Shown: piece after piece, positions 1-13,439 of the stretch
How positions within the stretch are numbered: the stretch's first letter is position 1
How the letters are laid out: each line of letters begins with the position of its first letter
Translations under genes and position numbers: made by a program
Source: Agrostemma githago
Taxonomy: Eukaryota; Streptophyta; Magnoliopsida; Caryophyllales; Caryophyllaceae
NCBI GenBank assembly: GCA_958450325.1
Contig: OY288257.1
Span: 7,087,873-7,151,872, forward strand
Direction of reading: 5' to 3'
Length of the DNA: 64,000 bases
Notes under the pieces: generated by a model
What the model saw: only the letters and a program-made list of their open reading frames with translations
What the model was told of the DNA's origin: nothing
Databases searched by the model: none

Positions 1-413
1 AAAATATGTTATCTGACCACGGACAAAAAGTTTAGAAACAAACTTGTCAACAAAGAGTATTTCGTGCTTGAGCTAAAAGACATGCCAGAGCAACACGGCC
101 CAGTACAGAATTCACCAAATCAAACGGTTAAAAACATCAGGCACAACAAACACATCTTTATCATCAATAATTGTAAGTTGTAAGAATGCCGTCTATTCCT
201 GATCATATAAAAGGGGCTCTTACAAAAAATACACTAACATTGCCTGTTAACAGAAGCCAAGAAACAAAACCACTGTTTTTTAGAATAAGCAACGACGCAC
301 ACAGACTCTATGTAGCAGAAGCTAAAACATGCACACGGGAACACACGGCCAAAAAGATACTGCAAAGACAGAATCTTGCTGAACATGATTCTTTGCAAAA
401 ACAATGAACTTAC
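1..413 (-). other. CLPX intron, left window edge
   Basis: AT-rich non-coding sequence following the GTAAG donor of CLPX exon 7. I found no next exon (the conserved block after LLEGT) before the window ends, so this is intron. Short open frames here resemble no known protein. Confidence 0.75.
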
Positions 414-3400
414 AGTCCCTTCTAGCATCTTCAGTAGTGCCTGCTGAACACCCTCACCAGATACATCTCTTCCAATGCTTGAGCTCTCAGCCTAGGAAGG
501 TATCATTATATCAGAAAGATATGTGACATCAAATGCTACCAATCAAAACCAGAAATAGCCCAACTACCTTCTTAGTGATCTTGTCCACTTCATCAATATA
601 GACTATCCCTTGCTGAGCTGCTTCTACATTAAACTCAGCAGCCTGTACCCAAATCGAAGTTGGAACTTCAATAACATAAATCAATTGTTGAACACGAGGC
701 ACATAAAAACTCAAGATACACAAACTCAAAATAAACACTTACTTCCAGATGTTCAACAATTATGAGACAAAAATGTACTCAAGATGAAAGCTGGAAAAAA
801 AGAATATATGGAACCCTAAGTTGGTAAAGTTTTCATCATCATGTAGAGTGTAGACCACTCGAGTGGAGATTGTGCTATCAATATGAAATGCAGGCGCAAA
901 GTGAGGAACATATAACCACAGTCTAAGTAACAATTTGATGTTATTTAGCTCCATGAAACTGCAATCCCTCGAACATTACAATTACACTACTACCCAATAA
1001 TATGCTCTGAACAATGGACAGAAACCTAAAGTGTCTAACACCGTCTGTGGATATCATATGATAAGGAGTAGGCACCATCATTCTATGCAACTTACCATTA
1101 ACAGCTTATATAATATTGAATCAACGTCTTCTCCAACGTAACCAGCCTACATAAAAACACAAGCTATTTCAGAGATATTAAAAACAAAAAAAAAATGAAC
1201 CACAATGCCACAGACTTTGTAGATATAAAAGAGAAGGAATGCTGAAAACTTCAAATAGACACAGACAATTCCAAAAACTTCGAAAGCAGAAATGTTTGCT
1301 TAGAGTTAAAACACAGAAAGCACATGCTAAACTCAGTAAAGTACACCAATAAACTTAGCATCAAAATTCTGAATTCGGTTATATGGTCGCTATGCATTGT
1401 ATAAGGAAAAAATAGTATTATTGTGGAAATTTGCTCTGTAAAATAGAGGCATGATTATTTGACAGCAGTAAGTAAAAATAAGTAGCTATAAAAATGAAGG
1501 AATAACAAGGTATAAAAAGGAGATGAAGATAAATTAATTAATTAATTAAATAATAATTTTTTTAAAGATCAGAAATTACCAGTTCACAAAAATGATTAAC
1601 AATCTAATGTAAGAAAAAATTTAATGGAAGAACAACATTACACGATTTCCTCAATGGCTTTAGCCTATGGAGGGGAAGGGGTTGGCTGAACTAAATTACA
1701 TAACTGAGGCAATGTTAGAGAGCAAAGGAACCACTTTTCAGATGACTGATCATCTGAATTGAGATACACCGAACTTAAGAAAGACTTATAATGTAGCTTC
1801 ACCCTAAAAAGAGTCCCTATAAACGGTACCAAAAAATAACTATTCACTACAAGTGAGACAAGATTTTATAAATAAGTAAAAACTATTAGTACAATATTGC
1901 CTCTACATCTGAAGTACTGCTAATCGTGAAGATATCAGGCCCAGTTACAGGTGGGAAAGTGGATGGGAGAGGCAAAATGTATTCATTTACAATGAAATTG
2001 TTTCCTACAAACCCAAAAGGAAAAAAATGTATTCATTACAATGAAAAGTAGCTGTAAAAGAAATAACCCAAAAGGAAAAATGGAAGCTTTCACCTATAAG
2101 CGAATCAGAATGAGCAGATTTTTCTTCAATTTTTCCTTACAGATATGAGAGTCAAGGTGTAAAAACTAAATCACAACTTGCCTGAGTTAATGTTGTGGCA
2201 TCTGCAATGACGAAAGGCACATTCACCAAGCGGGCCATTGTTTTTGCAAGTAATGTTTTCCCTGTCCTTACAGACACACGTATACAACCATATCAGAGAA
2301 AAATGCGATCTGACCTAAGAAAACAGTAGCGGCAAAAAGGAAAAATATCCAAAGAAGCTTCAACTTAACCATAAAATCGAGAGATACTGGATCATACCAC
2401 AACCAGTTGGACCCATCAATAAGACATTGCTTTTATCCAGTTCAACAGGATCTAAATCCTCCTGATTAACTTCAATACGACCTAACAAAGTACGTGACCT
2501 AGTATACACCCATGTGATCCATCAATAAGTTTGAAATAATGAGTCTTGATAACCTAAAGTTGAAATATAGAAACAGCAGTAGTAGTGAACTTACAGTCTA
2601 TCCTGAGCAGCACAGTGCACTCTCTTGTAGTGATTGTACACAGCCACGGAAAGAACCTGTAGCCAGCCGTCAAAATATGGAAATGTATATATTCCAAAAA
2701 CAGGGGAAAAAAATCAATCTAATCTAATCTTCTCCATACAAAATTAAAGTTATTTCATACACCTAATGCATCAGCTCCCTAAAAATTGCATCTTTTGTAT
2801 TGCCTGAGCATTTGAGCAATGCTATTCCGCCGCATGTATTAGCAAAGGAAGTTGCTCGAGGATGCAGGGGAGATTACAAAGAGAAGTTGTTCACGACAAG
2901 AAAGTATGAGCAATTCATTCCTCCAATTCAATGTATATAAAAAGAGCACTCAGACATAAAACATGTAACTTAGGAGAGAGTAACCAACAAGCTATGTCTG
3001 AAGACATATATTCCCTCCATAAGAAATCTGTTCTTTTCTAGACCGAAAGCGTCCTCCTTTGTATGCTCCTTGTCTGCCATATTTGTTCTAAAGCAACAAA
3101 GTTTGCGTAAGGCTATAAAATGTTCCAGTGCATAGTTTAAAGGGTGAGGCACAACCCAAGTGACCTATACTATGGCTGCAAGAAAAGACGAGATATTTCA
3201 TACAGTACAGTCATATTGCTTTCAGCTCTCAAACTTCACAAAGCTTTTCAAAAGGGCGTTTAGACTTTAATCAGTTAGATAAAGGACAGACTTTCCAAGT
3301 GTATTCCACAGAAATGACCGCCTTGACTAGTAGAAATTTGTAAGACTAAACATATTGCAAGGACAGCACCATTCGACGTCACCTTAAACCTATACTATGG

Positions 3401-4592
3401 CTGCAGGGAACGATGAGATATTTCAAACGATGGAAAGCCATGTTGTTCTCAGTTACTGCAGTAGACTATATGCTAAGTCTACATTCCAAGCTCTCAACTG
3501 TCGATGCTCCCAAAAGGCGAATGATAGCTTCAACTTGTAGAATAGCATTTAGTATAAACATCACCATTCAATCTCACATTCAAAATTAGTCAAAATCAAT
3601 GCACATACAAACACCAACAAAAACAACAAAAGCGCAAATCATGCATATAAACTCGTCTGCATATAAGAACAATTAAGGCATCCACACATTGCAAATACTA
3701 ATCATACGAAAGATATAAACCGCCAAATCCTAACCTTCTTAGCTCGGTCCTGTCCAATAACAAAATCATCAAGCCCTCGACAAATCTCCTTAGGTGTCGG
3801 AAAATCCTTCCCCAAATTCGCCCTGCCCCATCCACCTCCCTTAACCCCATCTTTCTTCTCCTTCTCATTCTCACACTCCACCTTCGTCGCCGCCCAATAA
3901 TTCCCCACCCTCGTCGGTTCCTCCCCCGCCCCCGTTCCCTCCCCACCACCCTCACCCTCACCCGTCGGAAGATCCTTCACATACGACCTCAACTTCTGCC
4001 ACATAGACACCTTACTCTCACTATCATTACTATTACCACTACCATTACCATTATCGTCATCGTCATTAGTATAATTACTACTACAACTCTCATCCCTAAC
4101 AAACCTCCCCTCCATCAACAGCTCACCACCACCTCTACCGCCGCCATCGCCCTTCCCCCCAATCTTCCCAATCTCGAAGAAACTCCCCTGTAACGGCGCC
4201 AACTTAAACGGCCTAAAATAAAACGCGGTTTTACAATGCGGGCAAATATTGAGCGCTTGATAAACACCGACTTCGTTGGGGGTAATCGATAAAGGGCGAT
4301 TGGAGAACAAGACTTTCATGTGTTTGGAACATCGAGGGCAGTTGACAGTTGCTTTGATTTGATCGTAATTGTCGGAGCTTCCTTCCCATTTCAGTCTCTT
4401 CCCCCGAAACCCTAATCCTAATCCGAATTTGAAAGAAGGCGGGAATTGGGATTGGGATTGGGATTGGGGGTGGGGGGAGGAGAGGGGCAAGGGTTTGGGG
4501 AAGAAGAAGGAGGAGGGGGTGGAGAAATAACGGGAAGAAGGGAGGAGGAAGTGGTGTTTGAGGCGGTGAGTTCGCCGGAAAAGTACGGACAT
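414..4592 (-). CDS. CLPX: CLPX, mitochondrial ATP-dependent Clp protease ATP-binding subunit (partial, 3' end outside window)
   Basis: AAA+ unfoldase that recognises substrates and feeds them to the ClpP peptidase in the mitochondrial matrix. I read seven exons: 4592-3735, 2656-2595, 2498-2398, 2261-2182, 1146-1096, 642-568 and 491-414. They join in frame to 435 codons. Residues 1 to about 60 are rich in Ser, Arg and Phe without acidic residues, as in a mitochondrial transit peptide. A zinc-binding pair follows (C85/C88 and C117/C120), then a low-complexity Gly/Asn/Asp linker, then the conserved PTPKEIC...DDFVIGQ block near 265-280. Walker A is GPTGCGKT (336-343), with Cys where Ser is usual. 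Walker B is VYIDEVDK (398-405). Exon 7 ends in the LLKMLEGT segment. The rest of the AAA+ module lies left of position 1. Intron 4 appears to use a GC donor. The start is the first ATG of a long open exon. Family call is secure; CLPX1/2/3 paralogue is not resolved. Confidence 0.95.
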
Positions 4593-7500
4593 GGCGGTGG
4601 TATTAGAGGATTTTAGGTTTTAGGGAAATCGGGACGCTTAAGGAAATGGAAAGGGTGGTATTGTAATTGCTGAGAGTGTCAGTGTTGGTTCATGGCTCCA
4701 TATCCGATGAGCATTGACCCACCCGATTCGAAGTCGGTGAGTTACGAATTCAGACTTCGGCTTCTGGGCCTCCCTGTGTTTTGGGCTCCGTCACTCCAAT
4801 GTTGGTTTCGGCTTCTTGGTTTCATTGATGCCTCTCTGTCTTCTGCTCGTATTGGGCTTACTTCCTCCTTGCTCCACAGTCAACATGTGATATACTCAGT
4901 TACTAGTTTGTTACGCAGAGGCCCTGGGGGGTATAGTTGGGGATGGCAGTGGATCTCGGATACTGCCCTGATCCTTCAGATCGAATACCATTGGACCGGA
5001 TTTGAATTCCACTATTTTGGATTTTGATCTTTTTACAAGTAAAAGAATATGGATTAGGATCTTGTCTTTCAGATCTTATCAAATTACTGTGGGTCCCATT
5101 TCTTCTTCTTTTGGTTGGGCTCGGTAGAGGTTTTCTGAGTTAAAACCCAACAAAAAAATATCCGCAAACTTTTTGGGATCTAACATGTCGATGGATGTTT
5201 TCTGCAATCAAAAGATGCAAGTGTATTTTAAACAAACAAATCCTGAAAAAATCATTTTTGGGAATAAATAAAAAATCAATTATTTGAAAAAGAATAGGGC
5301 GTGACAGAAATTATTTGGTACAGAGTAAATTTTAGATTAACTTTTCAAAGTGGTGTGGTTTATTCCCAAATTATGGATACAGTACAAAAAAATACTTTGA
5401 ATTGAAAATGAAAATGATTAATATAACTAAAAGTGGAAGGTTTTACCAGGTAGCCGGTTACCCAGTTCCATTAATGCAAGTTATGTCTAATACTTGGGTT
5501 TATCCAAGATTAAATAAAGTTCGGTTTATTTTAAGAAGACCATCCAAAGTTAATATCATAGCATATATTAGCTTCTTGTGCGTTAAATGATAGGTAGGTG
5601 ATTTGGGAGCCGGTTTTAAAATTTTGGCAACAAAAAAAAGATCATCCAAAGTTGAAATTATTCTGTTAAATAATCGTAAAAACTAACCACACTAAACTAA
5701 AGAAGCAGCATAAGCCGCAAAAGCTAAAGAGGGAACAGGACAATTCTGAGCCACGACACCCCTCGAATATCGTGTTGTATTAGGGCGAAACAGCTCAGCT
5801 AGGATCTCCATACATTCCAACACCGAGAATCTCGTTGGTTGAGTCACCCATTTATTAACCAACCAATCTGCACAGGAGAAGACACAAATTTTGGATGGAT
5901 GATGTGAGCTTAAAAATGGTCAACTTGGGCAGGTAAGGTGATACTCACTTTACTACTTTCCCATACATCATTAAGAATTCATTCATAGGAACATAATAAT
6001 AGAGGCCTATGTTGTTTTGTTTCTATATTACTCGATCGTATGGTGTTAATTCCACTCAAACGTCCTTCAAAAGCGCATGATGATGATGATGATGCATATA
6101 TTATCCCCTTTTGAAAACCATAGAGACGATTGGAGGATGGAATGAAGAAGAAGTGGGACTGTGGGAGCCATAATTCACTGCTACGACCAACAATTTCATG
6201 ACATACATTATTGGCCTCTCTTTCCTCCACCTTATTCGGGAAGTGACTAGTCTTAAAAGCCTAATTGCACTTACCATATTAGAATTTAGAAACTAGGTTC
6301 TAGCCTTCTAGGAAGAGCAGGTTCAAGTCTTCAACCAAGTATTGATCGCTTGCATTATTTATGGATCACAAAATCTTACTTGTGACGGACATATTTATCG
6401 AAAACGTGCGATGAATCAAGTACTACTCATGCGGGGTAGATAAAAATAAAATCAAAATGCCTAGGTAATAACAATCCATTTTGTCTTATCTATCTATCTA
6501 TCTACGTAATTGACTCGTCGCGAGCTTGAGATGGATATACCCTTTACATTTCACAAGGGAGACTTGTTGTCTATGGATTCAAAAAGAAATTGGTAGTCAT
6601 ATAGTGTTTTGTTACACACACTATAAGTTTAATCATTCCAATAATTAAAATTGCATAAAGTATATTATTAGGCAAATCAAACTAAAAGAGTAAGTTAATT
6701 TTTTTAAAATCAAGTATGAGGTTTTAACTTTTAACTATCAAGGTTTTGAATGAGCTATAATTCATTGATATTGTATCATAGCCCAAGCTGGTAGTGGCTC
6801 TGCGAATGTTTCGCTGATGATGGACATGCAATGTTCTATATAACGAATCAAATTACATGAATAACACAAAAATAGAATACGCATGTGATTAACAAAAGTG
6901 TTGTCAAATCGAATCACAAATAATCCTATTTGCTTTATTATAACCTTAAAATACGTATATGTTGGTTTTAAAAGCAATTAGTTAGTCTTTTTTAAGACGG
7001 ACTGTCAATCTTAAATTATAGGATGGTTAAATAACATCAAACTTGCATAGATCAAACAAAAAAAAATTCAATCCTCCCTAAATTTTTACTTTAATTTAAA
7101 ACGGATAGACTCATCTGAAGAAAATTGTAACGTGTTTTAAAGTGGCCCATTATAGTGACCTAAGAATTTGGATTGTTGTGGTAGCATTGACTTTGGAAGA
7201 GGCCCCTACCGCGCGCGCGGGCAATGGGGAATGGGGGATGGGTGGGTAAGCAAGCAAAAGGAGGCAGGGTTACACTTAACAGTTAACATACATACATACA
7301 TACATACATACGTGAGGGGAGTAATAGCCACTTGTAGTGTGGAGTATGTGGGACAAGTTGTAAAAGCCAATGCCAATGCCAATGCATTTGGGTGGGATGG
7401 AATTGGATATGACACTTTGTTCCTATTTTAAGGGCATGTTTCAGACATGTTTCCTCTTCTATCACTTGTAAATTTCTGACTTGACCTTTTAACCCAACTG

Positions 7501-8779
7501 TGCTCCTTCTCAACCCACCCTTTTTTCTACCACCACCATCACCTTCACCTTCCGCATCTACAGTCATTTTGCCTCCAATTATAATTGAATTGGAACACAA
7601 AAGAAGAAAAAGAAAAAAAAGTGACTTTATCGTGAAATAATCTTTTAACGATGAAAAATGATTATATTGTCGAGAATTAGGTATTGAGAGGGAAGGATTG
7701 AGAGTGAATGTTCTAATTTCTCATTCATTAGATCACCTATTTACGAGTATATAACAACTGTATAGTATATACAATTAATGTTGGGAATTTTTTTTTCATA
7801 CATACGGTTATACTCCATCCGATTCATTTCTTTCTTTACGTTTGCTTTTTGACACTATTCATAAGTGAGTAGAATATCTAATATAATTTTCAATCTATAA
7901 AGTAAAACATAGTCATTTAAGATCTTTTTAAATCGTTTTAATGAATAGATCAAGAATATCAATTTTTTACGATTTTTAATAATAAGTAAATAAAGATAAA
8001 AACGAAACAAAACGTGCATTGATAAGTGTGATAAAGTAAATGTAAAGAATCAAATGAATCGGAGTAGTTATGAGTTTGGGATTGAGTGTAGAGGAAACTT
8101 CGGAGGTGAGATTTGTCCCCCCGGTATTGTTCAACATACATTACGTTAAATAATTGCCCATTTTAGGCTTCTTGATAATAATACATATGATTGACTCGTT
8201 TAGAGATTATTAGGTAGTGAAAAGTTGTAAAGATGTTGGTCTAAGACATGACTTAACAAGGGTGCTTGATCAATTTTTTTAGAAAAGTATATCAACAGGA
8301 TGTAACCTCCTTGATTCGAGCAACACGTTAGAGTCAAGTCCACTTCAACACTCGTTGGAGACCGGGGTCTGCTATGCTGCATGCCTGTACTAAACAATGG
8401 GACAACAACGGTTCGTAACTCGAGTAACTCATTATTATTATTCTTCTTTTCTTTATGACGAGCCAACTTATCTTACAACTTGGATTATAGGAGAAAAAAC
8501 TTACTCCGTATTTATTTCAACTATTTTTAGAGATTTGGGGTGGCGAGTGATAACCCCGTAATACAAAGCCAAAACCCACCCATTAAAATAATTTCAAATA
8601 TACATGAAAATACAAGTTTACCGAGATTTGAACTTGAGATGTCAAGGTCATTAAACGCTTTGATACAAAATACTCGATACTGCTACGTTGGATTGTAAAT
8701 AAAGACATACCTACTGTACTAGGCTAATGAGTGCATCAACTCAATGTAGACTTGGACTAAGTTTAAAGAGAGTATGAGT
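4593..8779. other. Intergenic region upstream of CLPX
   Basis: No recognisable gene. The first few hundred bases must contain the CLPX promoter, but I see no clear TATA box. A (CATA)n run lies at 7286-7311. A minus-strand open frame at about 5695-5868 (reading ...DWLVNKWVTQ... to a stop) starts after a CAG that could be a splice acceptor. I do not recognise it; it may be a gene or transposon fragment. Around 8600-8690 the minus strand has a tRNA-like B-box motif (GTTCAAATC), possibly a decayed SINE. Confidence 0.5.
7286..7311. repeat. (CATA)n microsatellite
   Basis: About six tandem CATA units. No gene association seen. Confidence 0.85.
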
Positions 8780-9040
8780 GTGAGTCTGAATAAGAGTTTG
8801 AGATTTAGATTTGTTGAGTCCGAGACTCATACCTGGATAATGTGGTTGGTATGAGTCTGAGGCTCAGACGGATGAAAGATTAAAGGGGGTCTGAAGTTGA
8901 GTCTGAACAAAAGTCTGAGTCTCAGATTCTTTGAGTCTGAGACTCATACCTGGTTAAAGTGGTTGAGACGGTCTGAGACTCAGATGAGTCTGAAGTTGAG
9001 TCTTGGATTTAAAAGACTCATCCTCAGACTCGTTCGTTCA
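8780..9040. repeat. Degenerate tandem repeat built on GAGTCTGAGACTCA
   Basis: The motif GAGTCTGAG or its complement CTCAGACTC occurs many times. A longer unit containing 'GAGACTCATACCTGG' occurs twice, about 120 bp apart (near 8820 and 8938), so this is a degenerate duplication. A related GAGTCTGAGTCTGAG run is found at 11236-11302, beyond the Stowaway MITE. Confidence 0.7.
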
Positions 9041-9055
9041 GTTCAGTTCAGTTTA

Positions 9056-9520
9056 AATAAGTTGTTATTATTAATAATAATTATTATTATTAATAATATT
9101 AATTAATTATTATTATTATTATTATTATTATTTATTAAATATTAAAATTAATGACATTTTTATAAAAATTAATATTAATATAATAATAAAAATTAATATT
9201 GTTTTTATTGTTATTAATATTATTACTATTAAATATTAATATTGATTATTAATATTAATATTAGTATTATTATAATATTATTAATAATTAATATTATTAT
9301 TAATATTATTATTTATTATTACTATTATTACTATTATTACTATTGTTATTGTTATTGTTATAAATATATTTATTATTATTATAAAATATTTTTATTAATA
9401 ATATTTTTATTAAAATTAAAATTAGTATAATAATAATAATAATTAATATTTTTGATACAATAATTAACATTATTATTTATTGTTACAATAATAATTAATA
9501 ATTTTTTTGTAACTAGTAAA
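9056..9520. repeat. ATT/TTA-rich low-complexity tract
   Basis: About 465 bp made almost entirely of A and T, dominated by interrupted TTA/ATT trinucleotides. GTTCAGTTCAGTT-type runs flank it on both sides (about 9035-9055 and 9570-9595). Open frames here are Tyr/Ile repeats and are not genes. Confidence 0.85.
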
Positions 9521-9749
9521 CTTGTTATTATCATTTCTGTATTTCAGGCTACTTTAGTTTAATTTGTCTCAGCTCAGTTTAGTTCAGTTCAACTTATTTT
9601 ACTTTAGCTCATTTCACTTCATTATAAAAGGACATGATCAAAATAATTTGTATTAGATGATATAGTTGTATAGATGATAAAAAGCAAATTTGTATAATAA
9701 ATGATACTCATAAATAATACTGCACGTAGTAATAAAAACGGATAATGAA

Positions 9750-10175
9750 TTGATAGTTATTCCCGACCAAACCAAACAAAACCTAGTTCGACCTGAACAT
9801 GACTAAACTGACCCGAACCAACGATCAGACCCGGAAGTAATCCGCATCTGACCCAGACCCGACAACTAAACATGACAAAACTGACTCGACCTGAAATGAC
9901 CTAACCTTAATCAGTTAACTCGATCCCGATCTGATATCCAAACTAAAGATTCAAGGTGGACTCGTAACCTGAATTGACCCGAGTAAACCCGAAATTGACC
10001 CGACTATTATTATAAAAAAAAACGAGTCGATAGCCCTAAAAAGATGAAAATAACAAACCCGAAATGATCTGACCCGACCCAAAGTCAAAGCGAAACTCAC
10101 CTAACCCAAACCCGACCCGGTTGACTTGTTTGCCAGGTTTATCGACAACCCAACCCAAACTCGACCTACCCGTCC
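9750..10175. repeat. Imperfect ACCCGA/GACCCGACC repeat tract
   Basis: Dozens of short variants of CCCGA, GACCTGA and ACCCGACCC with no fixed period. No coding signal. Confidence 0.6.
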
Positions 10176-10409
10176 GATTGTCACTTTTAATAATGACCAC
10201 TTGGAAATAAATTTATTCGTATGTTACAAGATTTATTTAACAATTAATTATTTAATTGTAATTATTCGAGTAATTAATCGAGTTATAAAATAAACGTAGA
10301 TATTGAGGTAAATAAAAAAAGTTACGTAGAAAGTTGAGGTGAGATGATGTAAATAAAAAAATAAAATAAGGTAGGTAAAAAGTTGAGGTGAGATGAATAA
10401 AAAATAATA

Positions 10410-11207
10410 CTCCCTCCGTTTCTATGATTTCTTCCACCTTAAATGACATTTTTTTTTGAACGAGAAGAATAATTCATTAATAGAACGCCAAACGACACTT
10501 ACAACGAATACCTATAATCGCAATCAATTCTAATAAAAGCCAAAGAAAATAATTTCTCTTATAAACTAAGGATATCAAGACATGATCTGACAATTCGGCA
10601 TAACCTCGTATTGCTATCTTCTTGCAGCTTTTGTTGAGGGGATCCTTCGTTTGATTCAGAATTGGAGAAAACTTATCTTCTATTGATCTCAAAAATTGTT
10701 GACAAATTACTTGTAGACATTGAATAGACGTGCGACGAACTATCAACAAACTACTCTTATCAATAAGAATAAAACTACGCCCTATAACAACGTAAGGGAC
10801 TGAAACCTTGAACAAAAAAACGAAAACCTTGAAATAAAGGATGAAACTCCCATAAAAAGAGAGACTTTTATTGAATAAGATATTAAATATCATACTAATA
10901 AGTGAAAATTAACTAGCTTTTGGGGCTTACCATTGATTGATTATCGATGGAAGCCCCGGATGAAAGATGGAGGCTAGATTTTTTTGCTGAGAGAGGAAAA
11001 GAGTTTTTAGGGTTTCTTTGCTCATTTAAAGATTATTTTAAGTGCCACATTTCTTAAGAAAAACAATAAAATAAGTAAAAGTAGAGAGGGAGTAAAGTAA
11101 GCGGGCACCTAGGTAAGAGAGAAGTGTGATAGAAAAAAGAAAAGTAGAAGAAATCAAAGAAATGGTTGAAAAAGGAAATGTGGAAGATATCAAAGAAACA
11201 GAGGGAG
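10410..11207. mobile_element. Stowaway-type (Tc1/mariner) MITE, 798 bp
   Basis: Ends begin CTCCCTCCGTTTCT (left) and, on the other strand, CTCCCTCTGTTTCT (right). Each is flanked by TA (10408-10409 and 11208-11209), the usual Tc1/mariner target. Homology continues inward as a TTTCTTCCAC / ATCTTCCAC block. At about 0.8 kb it is long for Stowaway. It contains a 138-codon minus-strand frame (10477-10893) that I do not recognise and do not call a gene. Confidence 0.8.
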
Positions 11208-12221
11208 TATAAAATAAGGTATATGAGGGGAGAAAGTCTGAGATGAGTCTGTGGATAAAGTGTAGTTTTGTAGTGAGTCTGAGTCTGAGTCTGAATCTGA
11301 AGAATGAAGAATGAAAAGTGAGTGGAAAGTTGAGGTGGTCAAGTCTGAGCAAATTTGTTTGTATCAGTAATTAGCAGCTGAAGACCGTCTGTGAGGTTAC
11401 TTTCCAAATCTACAACTTTCTACCACCTAAAAGCTTCAAGATTTGAGTCATGGGCCATTTTGTTGTTGTACCATTCTTCATCAAACAGCAAAATCATTTA
11501 TTTAATTATAATAATGTTGACCTTTTGGATATACCAATTTTAAAAGGGGGTGGGGGTTGGAACCGACCATCGAATAACATACTCTAATTAAATGGATGCC
11601 CATTTGACTTTTCACCACAATTTTTTTAAAAAATTATCCACAACTGATTCGGCTTAAATTGGCGAGGCAATTGCGAGTATACAAGCGGCGGCTACCACTC
11701 TAGCAGTCTTCAACTTCCGTTCGGACCGACTTAAACGAGATACAGTACAGTCCTATCCTATTCGATCCAAAGACCTACACAAAAAACGTCACAGAGATAT
11801 TTTATTTAGGTGAAAACCCAATCAATCGGATCTAAAGGATTCTGACAAGGTTACTCTCATAGATGTAAGATGTCTCAAACCATGTGGAACTAGAGCTTAC
11901 AAACATACAAAGCAGTTGTTAAATCGTTAGCACCGCGTAAAAACATTCCTCATAAGGTAGTTGTTAATGTACAATTAACCGAAATTCTATGAGAGTCATT
12001 TCTGTATATTCAGTGTACTTACGGATAGAATAATACTAATATATAGAGTTGAATTAACCTACATTAGTCAAATAAGAAATTCAAAGATTTCCTTGAAATT
12101 TTTTTCCACCGAGTTTGGTTTTTGGAAAGAAGGGATCGGCCTACCAATTCATTAAGTCTCATCCGTTTGATTCGGTAAACACCCTACAACCAGATACAGA
12201 ATAGTAGTACAATTATTTAAG
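11208..12221. other. Intergenic spacer left of the TE nest
   Basis: Contains the GAGTCT run at 11236-11302 and otherwise nothing I can name. It ends at the TTAAG that I read as the left target duplication of the outermost retrotransposon. Confidence 0.55.
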
Positions 12222-12396
12222 TGTTATAAAACGAGAAAGAAAGGAAAACTATAAAGAAAATAGAGCGAGAAATATGTGAGAGAGTTATCTTATTTATGTC
12301 ATTGAGAGAGATATATATAGTACATTAGTAATGATAAGAGAGTTTACATATGGGTCAAAAGCCCAATGGACATTCACCTACTATGATTTCATAACA
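12222..12396 (-). repeat. Level-1 3' LTR
   Basis: Starts TGTTATAAAACGAG and ends TTCATAACA. Near-identical to 50072-50244, with shared blocks such as GGGTCAAAAGCCCAATGGAC. The adjacent CTCCCCCTTG is the polypurine tract when read on the minus strand. Confidence 0.88.
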
Positions 12397-13439
12397 CTCC
12401 CCCTTGAATGTACATTACGGAATAATATGTCTCATAAAAACCTCACTCGAAAAAAAATCATGTGGGAAAAAACTAGTGTAAAATATAGTACATTATTCCT
12501 CAAACACGCATATGATACTGCCTCATCAAAACATTTCCATGGAAAACCCAGTGGGACAAAACCATAGATAAGGAAAAAGAGTACAGCGCGTGCATACTCC
12601 CCTGATAGTTACATCACTCGGAAAATAACTATATTATCCATGATGTAATTATAAGTCTCGATATTGAAATAACAGTCATCATACTTGATAAACTCCATAG
12701 ACGTCTTCGATAATTAGAAATCTATCACTGATCTTCAAATAGTTATACGGCTAATATGAAGATAGTCTTTGATTGTTGCGTCTTCATCCAAATATAACTT
12801 CAACATTTCAAAGTATAGTTAGATTATCAATAATTTGCACGAATATAATATGTGACTAACTTTAAACTATATGAATATGAAATGATGCAACGATGTGATA
12901 AGAAAACTAACATGAAATGATATACTTAGTTTCTATATATCAGCATGATGACTCGATATGCAAACGGTATTGTATACTTTTCAATATCATCAATAACTTT
13001 GATGAATTTCAGGATTATGAACTCATTGATACCAATAAATATGTCGACGGTCGTACGGATTTATAAAATCCTTATTCAATAGGCTACTTGATATGTGCGC
13101 AAATGTGTAGCCATTTCATATGATGTAATTTCGTAGAATCGTCATTCTACTTATATATTACTGTACACGATAAATACGCGTGATTTGATATGATAAAACT
13201 TCTATTGTTTTACCAACTTGTCACTCACTTTCTCCCCATAAGGTGGTAATAAAAATATTCAAGATAGATTGCAATCATTTACTTAACCACCTTAGAATGT
13301 GATTTATCATATCATATGCAAATAAGATTTCATTGATGGGTATTTTTGCAAGATTATGATATATTTCGGGGAGTACGTGATTCATAAAATAATTGACTTT
13401 TAATAGCTGATTCTAAATGCCAAATTTATGAGATCAATT
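12397..13439 (-). mobile_element. Level-1 internal region, 3' part
   Basis: AT-rich, no long open frame. The CCCAGTGGGACAAAACCA block and following GGAAAAAGAGTACA lie at 12547-12585. It ends in CAATT (13435-13439), the left TSD of the level-2 element. Confidence 0.65.

Noticed and set aside
4692..5027. 111-codon plus-strand frame beside the CLPX start
   Set aside because: No recognised similarity. It could be a short upstream transcript, but nothing supports coding.
9242..9430. Tyr/Ile-rich frame
   Set aside because: Translation of an ATT/TTA tract.
10477..10893. 138-codon frame inside the Stowaway MITE
   Set aside because: Hydrophobic low-complexity translation of AT-rich DNA, no transposase (DDE) features.
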